A stretch of DNA of 39,481 nt from Acetobacteraceae bacterium. GTDB lineage: Bacteria > Pseudomonadota > Alphaproteobacteria > Acetobacterales > Acetobacteraceae. The DNA is taken from NCBI GenBank assembly GCA_024280945.1, contig JAMXLO010000061.1, forward strand, positions 1 to 39,481, given 5' to 3'. Position 1 is the first letter of the stretch. The number at the start of each line of letters is the position of its first letter. Below the pieces are notes generated by a model. It was not told where the DNA came from and ran no database searches. It worked only from the letters and a program-made list of their open reading frames with translations. A program made the translations under genes and the position numbers. Positions 34,364 to 39,481 of the stretch are shown here, in pieces.

Positions 34364-35611
34364 TCACGCTGTAGCCGACTCTGACGTGTGTGCCGGCCGC
34401 GTTTCCGGCATGCCCAACCACAGCAATAACAGTCCGCATAGCCCCACGACGGCCAGCCCGAGCGCCGCCGCCCTGGCACCGAACATTGCCGCCGATACGC
34501 CAGCGCAAAAGGTACTCAGCGACGCACCAACAGCGATCGCCACCCCAAGTGCGCCCAGCGTGAGATTGAAACCACCGGTGCGCTGCGTAAGGTCCGCGGC
34601 GACGACGGTCATCGTCACCCCGAAGATGGCGCCGCTGACCGCGTTCAGCGGGTTGCCAAGCACCAGCGCAACCGGCCCAGGCAACGTTGCGTACAGCATG
34701 CCCTGGAGCGGAAGCAGGCCCCAGCCCACCAACAGCAGCGGTCTTCGGCCGGAGACCTCCGCCCGCCGTCCGATCCAGGGCGAAATCGCCGCCACGAGCG
34801 CCTGTGGCACAAGGATTGTTGCTGCGACAATCAGTGTAGCGAACGAGGGCCAGCGCCGTGTCACCTGGGCTGCCACACCCGGTCCCATCGCTGCGCTCGC
34901 GGCGAAGAACAGGACGACGCACGCCGCAAAGATTGCCAGCCGCCTGTCGAGGAGCAGGGACTTCATCCCTTGCCATGAAATCCTGGTGTCATCCTGCCGG
35001 TCCTTCTCAACCTGTGCAGGCCGGGAAACGCTCTGCGGTTCACGCACGCCGCTGATGAAAGACAGCGACAGTATCGCCGGCACGGCCAGCACCGCCGCGA
35101 CAAGGAACACTGATACCGCCGGTAGGTAAGAACCTGCGATGCCCATTGTTCCTGCCGCCAGCCCATTGCCGATCGAAGCGAAGCGGGCGTTGCGGCCGAT
35201 CCGCTCGCTCAGTGCCGCCTGCCCCACCAGCGCCAGGCTGATCGCGGCAATCCCAGGTCCGATCAACGAACTCGCCAAGCCCTGCATTGCCAGTGCGACA
35301 TAGACGGCAGGTCGCGCCGCGGTCACGCACAACAGCAAGGCTGCCAGGCCGACGCCGATGATGCCAAGCAGCACCGCCCGACGCTTGTCCTGAATGCTGT
35401 CGAGGACGGCCCCAGCCGGGATCTGGCTGAACAGGCTGCTCATTGTGGCGATTGTCAGTGCCAATCCGATCGCCTGCGGCGGCCAATGGTTCTTCACCAG
35501 ATAGACGGTGGCAAAGGCGCCGAAGCCGGTTTGCACCGCGGCAACAAAGAAGTTGAGCCAGTCGAGGCCGCGACCGCTGCTTCTTATCGCCTCGGCGGAG
35601 CTTCGATCCAT
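34364..35611 (-). CDS. MFS transporter
   Basis: A 415-residue, 12-helix major facilitator with QDKRRAVLLG in the helix 2-3 loop and a hydrophilic middle loop (REPQSVSRPAQVEKDRQDD). It lies 18 bases after the GH65 phosphorylase on the same strand and is probably the last gene of that operon. A role in disaccharide or oligosaccharide uptake is suggested by context only; the sequence does not show the substrate. Confidence 0.83.
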   Translation of the reverse strand: MDRSSAEAIRSSGRGLDWLNFFVAAVQTGFGAFATVYLVKNHWPPQAIGLALTIATMSSLFSQIPAGAVLDSIQDKRRAVLLGIIGVGLAALLLCVTAARPAVYVALAMQGLASSLIGPGIAAISLALVGQAALSERIGRNARFASIGNGLAAGTMGIAGSYLPAVSVFLVAAVLAVPAILSLSFISGVREPQSVSRPAQVEKDRQDDTRISWQGMKSLLLDRRLAIFAACVVLFFAASAAMGPGVAAQVTRRWPSFATLIVAATILVPQALVAAISPWIGRRAEVSGRRPLLLVGWGLLPLQGMLYATLPGPVALVLGNPLNAVSGAIFGVTMTVVAADLTQRTGGFNLTLGALGVAIAVGASLSTFCAGVSAAMFGARAAALGLAVVGLCGLLLLWLGMPETRPAHTSESATA

Positions 35612-35629
35612 CTGTTGTTGAATACGGCG

Positions 35630-37939
35630 CTACCTCTGAACCGTCGCCCGCGTTTCGCAGCGGACATCCAACGTGGCACCGCCCTGCACGCTATGCGGCG
35701 TTCCGGCAACGCGAATGCTCACGGGCTCTCCATCCGAAACCGCAACTCGTACCATTCCGTCCGCAATGCGAACCTGCACCGACCGCCCGCGCCAACGCAC
35801 TGCGAACGACATGCGGCGCCATTCCGGGGGTAGGCGAGGGGCCAGACCGATCCCGTCTGCGTGCAAGTCGAGACCGGCGAAGCCGAGGACGGCCGCCTGC
35901 CACACGCCTCCCAGCCCGGCGATCCGGATGCCGCCCGCGCTGTTCGGGTCGAACTCAAGATCGGCAGCCGCGGCCTTGTGCAGAAAGCGAAGTGCCATGT
36001 CCGCCTCGCCTAGACGCGCAGCGACCATGGCGTGCATGCCGGCGCTGAGCGAACTGCCATGCGCCGTGCGTGGTTCGTAGTGACGGAAGTTCGTCTCTGC
36101 CATCGGGCCAGGGAATTCCTCCGGCAGTAACGCCAGAAGTGCCACGACGTCGGCCTGCTTGACCACTTGCGATCGCTGTGTCCGCTCGCGTCCGATCACC
36201 ACGTCGATTGGCACTTTGCGATCGGCATACTGCGAAAGATCGAGTGACTCGAGCTGGTGGAATCCCTCGAACTGCTCATAGATCCCGGCTGCCGCATCGA
36301 GCCCAGTGACGATGCGCTCCGCGGCATCGCGCCAGTCGGCAAGCTCATCGTCACCAAGAGCGAGCTTCTCAGTCAGTGCCGCGGCTTGCTCGGGCCAGCT
36401 TGTGCGCAGTGTATCGATCGCCTCCAGCCCTCGCGCGAGATTCCATCGCGCCATCATGTTGGTGAACGCGTTGTCGTCGACGTCTTCGTGGTACTCGTCG
36501 GGTCCGATGACATGGCGGATGTGCCGTCTGCCATCTTTCTCTGCCGCAGCACGAGATGCCCAGAACCGCGCCGTCTCCAGCAGGATCTCCGCGCCTGCCT
36601 GCACGAAGAAATCATCGTCACCCGTGACACGCCAGTACTGCCAGACCGCGTAGGCGATGTCGGCACTGATGTGCAGTTCCATCTTGCCGGTCAGGATGTC
36701 GATCATCGCGCCGTCAGGTCCGACCACGCGCTCCGGCGTCGTCTCCTCGCCGGTGTCGGCCGACTCCCATGCATACAGTGCGCCCTTGCAGCCCTCATGC
36801 GCTGCCTTCGCACGCGCCGCCGGCAAGGTGTGGTAGCGATACATCAACATCGCTCGCGCGGCCTCCGGCCAGACCGCGGTATAAAACGGCAGCAGATAGA
36901 TCTCGGTGTCCCAGAACACGTGGCCGAAATAGGCGTCGCCGGTAAGGCCGCGCGCGCCGACCGAGACCCTCTCGTCCTCCGGATTCGCCGCGCTGGTGAG
37001 GTGGTACACGGCGAAGCGCAGCGCGCGCTGTGCTTCATCGTCACCTTCGATAACGACGTCGCTCGCCTCCCAGCGCTCCCGCCACGCGGTCTCGTGTGCG
37101 CCAAGCACCGCCCGCCACCCCAATGCACGGCTGCGCGTCAGTGCCGCAGCGGCTGCGGGCGCCGGGTCGCCAGCCTGCGGCTCGGCGCGCGCAGCGGCGA
37201 CAATACGGTCGAGTTCGATTACCTGGCCTGCCACCGAACGCCAGCGCCACACCCAGCGCAGCGAGAACGGCCGCTCGGGGACCAGTTCCTTGTCGCCGGC
37301 GCGCAGCGCCGTGCTTCCCGCCAGCGCGACACCCTTGTTGGAGCCTTCGGTTCGCCAGGCGCCAAGATCCTGCTCCAGCCGCATCGGCTCCATGCCAAGA
37401 CCGGCCATGCCGAAACTGGCCTCCAGCATGACGTCGATGCCGTCGCGATCCAGCGAGAACCGCAGCAGCTGCAAGGCGATCGCACGATCCGCCAAAGACA
37501 CCAGGCGCAGCTCGCTCCCGCTGATCGTAATACCGGCCTTCGTGCGATAGGTCAGGTCGCCCAGCAGCATGCCGCGGCGCATGTCGAGCGTACGCAGGCC
37601 TTCGATAAGCTCGCCATCGCGCAGCAGCTGCGGCTCGTCGTTCAGCTCGATTCGCACACGCGACCAATCGGCGACCGGCACCAGCGCCGGCACGGGTGGT
37701 TCGGTATTCGGCACGTCGAACACCCCCGCGACATAGCAGCGCGGCCATGACGCCCATTTGATGTAACCGAGCCAGCTCACCCAGGTCGGGCCGCGACTGA
37801 TCGATCGTGCGCCGCGTGCGCCCAGAAAACCATTGCCAAGCGCAAAGCGGGATTCCACTGCACTTTCGCTCAAGACGCTGTAGCCCTCGTGGCTGAGGAT
37901 CCAACCGGGGTCCCGCGTAGGCACCATCGCCTCATGCAT
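35630..37939 (-). CDS. GH65 disaccharide phosphorylase (maltose/trehalose/kojibiose type)
   Basis: A 769-residue glycoside hydrolase family 65 enzyme, an inverting phosphorylase that splits an alpha-glucosyl disaccharide with phosphate to give beta-glucose-1-phosphate. The N-terminal domain has RFALGNGFLGARG. The (alpha/alpha)6 barrel shows FGHVFWDTEIYLLPFY and the catalytic acid E482 in HVIGPDEYHEDVDDNAFTN. The phosphate site shows HGSSLS. Substrate cannot be fixed by eye. Its start overlaps the beta-phosphoglucomutase end by eight bases, and that neighbour fits the beta-anomer product. Confidence 0.92.
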   Translation of the reverse strand: MHEAMVPTRDPGWILSHEGYSVLSESAVESRFALGNGFLGARGARSISRGPTWVSWLGYIKWASWPRCYVAGVFDVPNTEPPVPALVPVADWSRVRIELNDEPQLLRDGELIEGLRTLDMRRGMLLGDLTYRTKAGITISGSELRLVSLADRAIALQLLRFSLDRDGIDVMLEASFGMAGLGMEPMRLEQDLGAWRTEGSNKGVALAGSTALRAGDKELVPERPFSLRWVWRWRSVAGQVIELDRIVAAARAEPQAGDPAPAAAAALTRSRALGWRAVLGAHETAWRERWEASDVVIEGDDEAQRALRFAVYHLTSAANPEDERVSVGARGLTGDAYFGHVFWDTEIYLLPFYTAVWPEAARAMLMYRYHTLPAARAKAAHEGCKGALYAWESADTGEETTPERVVGPDGAMIDILTGKMELHISADIAYAVWQYWRVTGDDDFFVQAGAEILLETARFWASRAAAEKDGRRHIRHVIGPDEYHEDVDDNAFTNMMARWNLARGLEAIDTLRTSWPEQAAALTEKLALGDDELADWRDAAERIVTGLDAAAGIYEQFEGFHQLESLDLSQYADRKVPIDVVIGRERTQRSQVVKQADVVALLALLPEEFPGPMAETNFRHYEPRTAHGSSLSAGMHAMVAARLGEADMALRFLHKAAAADLEFDPNSAGGIRIAGLGGVWQAAVLGFAGLDLHADGIGLAPRLPPEWRRMSFAVRWRGRSVQVRIADGMVRVAVSDGEPVSIRVAGTPHSVQGGATLDVRCETRATVQR

Positions 37940-38669
37940 GCGTGGACGTCTCCATGCCCGGCCGCGCTCTTAGCATACCTCGGGGGACGGCGGCGGCATC
38001 GACATCATCGAGACTGGTGACGACCAGACCGGCCCCAGCGGCGCGTAACAGTGCCTCATCGTTAAGCCGCGCGATGCCGACCGAGGCCATACCGCCGGCA
38101 CAGGCGGCGGCGATGCCTGATGGTGCGTCCTCCACTACCAGGCTCTGCGCCGGAGGGACGTCGAGGGCCTTCGCGGCCAGTAGGAACAGCGCGGGATCCG
38201 GCTTGCCGCGCGGCACGTCCGTGCCGCTCAGATCCGCGTCGAAGATCGACAACAGTGGGCGCCCATCGGAAAGACCCAGGTGGCGCAACATGGCAGCCAC
38301 ATTCTTCGACGAGGACGCCAGCGCCAACCGCAGGCCGGCCGCGTCTAAAGCATCGGCAAACCGCACCGCGTCCGGGAAGGCCTCGAAGCTGCCCTCGGCG
38401 ATCAGCCGGTCGATCAGCGCCTGCTTTTTCCTCGCATACTCGGCTACCTTTGATGCGGCGTCGGGTACGCCGAGCCCCTCCAGCGTCGCCCGCGCGCCGT
38501 CGAGCCGCGGCTTTCCGGCAACGCGCGACTGGTAGAACTCGGTGGTGAAGCGGCTGGGGTCGGCGAAGCCTTCGAGCGCTTCCCGCCAGGCGCGCTCATG
38601 TGGCGAGGCCACCAGTACGCCATCCACATCGAAGATCGCCGCCGCCAGCCGCGCGGCCGGTTCAGACAT
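37932..38669 (-). CDS. pgmB: Beta-phosphoglucomutase-like HAD phosphatase
   Basis: A 245-residue HAD-superfamily protein. The nucleophile motif is IFDVDGVLV (D14, D16), the cap holds an [10 protein letters not shown] substrate loop, ALASSSKN is motif II, and [14 protein letters not shown] plus [12 protein letters not shown] are motifs III and IV. Beta-phosphoglucomutase turns beta-glucose-1-phosphate into glucose-6-phosphate, the step after GH65 phosphorolysis. Start at 38669 ([14 protein letters not shown]); an earlier start would run far into the phosphoketolase gene. It overlaps the phosphoketolase by eight bases. Confidence 0.9.
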   Translation of the reverse strand: MSEPAARLAAAIFDVDGVLVASPHERAWREALEGFADPSRFTTEFYQSRVAGKPRLDGARATLEGLGVPDAASKVAEYARKKQALIDRLIAEGSFEAFPDAVRFADALDAAGLRLALASSSKNVAAMLRHLGLSDGRPLLSIFDADLSGTDVPRGKPDPALFLLAAKALDVPPAQSLVVEDAPSGIAAACAGGMASVGIARLNDEALLRAAGAGLVVTSLDDVDAAAVPRGMLRARPGMETSTHA

Positions 38670-39481
38670 TGTCGGCCTCCGTCGAGCCGGCGCGCCGAGC
38701 CACGGTTCTGTGTCCCCAGGTCCAGCCCTTGATTTCCGGCATGTCATCGCCGTAGCGGGAAATGTACTGCTTGTGCTCGATGAGCTTGTCGCGAACCTCT
38801 TGCTTCGCATAGGCGGCGCGCGCGCCAAGCTGCGGCACCCGATCAATCACGTCGGCAACCAGGTGAAAGCGGTCGAGGTCGTTCAGCACGCACATATCGA
38901 ACGGTGTTGTGGTGGTGCCCTCTTCCTTATAACCCCTTACGTGAATGTTGTTGTGGCCGTGCCGGCGGTAGGTCAGCCGATGGATCAGCCACGGATAGCC
39001 GTGGAACGCAAAGATGATCGGCTTATCAGTGGTAAACAGATCGTCGAAGTCGCGGTCCGACAAGCCGTGCGGATGTTCGCTTGGCGGCTGCAACTTCATC
39101 AGGTCCACGATGTTGATCACCCGGATCTTCAGATCCGGCGCGTACTGGCGCAACAGCTCGACAGCGGCCAGCGTCTCCAGTGTCGGCACATCGCCGCAGC
39201 AGGCCATCACCACGTCCGGCTCGCTGCCGCGGTCGTTGCTGGCCCATTCCCATATGCCAAGGCCAGCCGTGCAATGCTTGATCGCCTGGTCCATCGTCAG
39301 CCACACCGGTGCTGGCTGCTTCCCGGCCACCACCACGTTGACGTAGTTGCGGCTACGCAGGCAGTGATCGGTGACGGATAGCAGGCTATTCGCGTCAGGC
39401 GGCAGATACACCCGCACCACCTCGGCCTTCTTGTTGATCACATGGTCGATGAACCCCGGATCCTGGTGGCTGAAGCCATTA
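38662..39481 (-). CDS. xfp: Phosphoketolase (xylulose-5-P/fructose-6-P), C-terminal part; 5' end outside window
   Basis: The minus strand is open to the window edge and encodes about 272 C-terminal residues of phosphoketolase. It begins [20 protein letters not shown] and includes [28 protein letters not shown] and [16 protein letters not shown], all characteristic. The enzyme makes acetyl phosphate from xylulose-5-phosphate or fructose-6-phosphate with thiamine diphosphate. The N-terminal cofactor domain is beyond the window. It is the first visible gene of the phosphorolysis operon. Confidence 0.93.
   Translation of the reverse strand, partial: NGFSHQDPGFIDHVINKKAEVVRVYLPPDANSLLSVTDHCLRSRNYVNVVVAGKQPAPVWLTMDQAIKHCTAGLGIWEWASNDRGSEPDVVMACCGDVPTLETLAAVELLRQYAPDLKIRVINIVDLMKLQPPSEHPHGLSDRDFDDLFTTDKPIIFAFHGYPWLIHRLTYRRHGHNNIHVRGYKEEGTTTTPFDMCVLNDLDRFHLVADVIDRVPQLGARAAYAKQEVRDKLIEHKQYISRYGDDMPEIKGWTWGHRTVARRAGSTEADNV

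Noticed and set aside
36257-37750. 497-codon plus-strand open frame
   Set aside because: It is antisense to the GH65 phosphorylase, which has all family motifs; the product is His/Arg-rich shadow sequence.
1-39481. CRISPR arrays, insertion sequences, rRNA, prophage genes
   Set aside because: I found no regularly spaced repeats, no transposase or integrase frames and no ribosomal RNA signature; the only repeats seen are those at the formate dehydrogenase locus.

Overview
The window is GC-rich, densely packed bacterial DNA with many ATGA stop/start overlaps. It looks like an alphaproteobacterium, perhaps Acetobacteraceae or Rhizobiales. That placement is an inference from gene content (an alternative cytochrome oxidase cluster, CgeB-type glycosyltransferases, a selenocysteine formate dehydrogenase), not a measured assignment. 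All domain calls were made by eye from translated sequence.

Layout. (1) 1-650, minus strand: the start of an HPF/RaiA-type ribosome-hibernation protein, with two possible small hydrophilic ORFs upstream. (2) 866-10565, plus strand: an eight-gene glycan operon. It holds an epimerase, a glycoside-hydrolase/epimerase fusion, a B12-type radical SAM protein, a GT4 glycosyltransferase, three tandem CgeB-like proteins and a methyltransferase. A small conserved-type ORF follows. (3) 11125-18596, plus strand: a respiratory operon with a PQQ-type beta-propeller, a lipoprotein cytochrome c, oxidase subunits II (with fused cytochrome c), I and III, a small membrane protein, CtaG and a membrane-anchored cytochrome c. 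(4) 18600-23153, minus strand: a PaoABC-like molybdenum hydroxylase with a diheme cytochrome c. (5) 23493-34204: a formate dehydrogenase locus split in two. Beta and NrfD-type subunits lie at 23.7-25.5 kb; the selenocysteine alpha subunit and two small associated genes lie at 30.3-34.2 kb. Between them are a chemoreceptor, an MFS transporter and a Rieske oxygenase. (6) 34364-39481, minus strand: phosphoketolase (partial), beta-phosphoglucomutase, GH65 phosphorylase and an MFS transporter, a disaccharide phosphorolysis route.

How the parts fit. Regions 3-5 together give several electron inputs (molybdenum hydroxylase, formate dehydrogenase, possibly a quinoprotein), many c-type cytochromes and a terminal oxidase. 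Region 6 would turn a glucosyl disaccharide into glucose-6-phosphate and feed a phosphoketolase branch.

Main points of interest. The alpha formate dehydrogenase reads through an in-frame UGA with a downstream hairpin placed as in E. coli fdhF. The two halves of the formate dehydrogenase locus carry mirror-image remnants of each other, so a rearrangement can be reconstructed. The PQQ-type propeller has lost the cofactor and calcium residues of its family. Oxidase subunit I lacks the usual key residues of both proton channels. A glycosidase is fused to a sugar epimerase inside a glycan biosynthesis operon.
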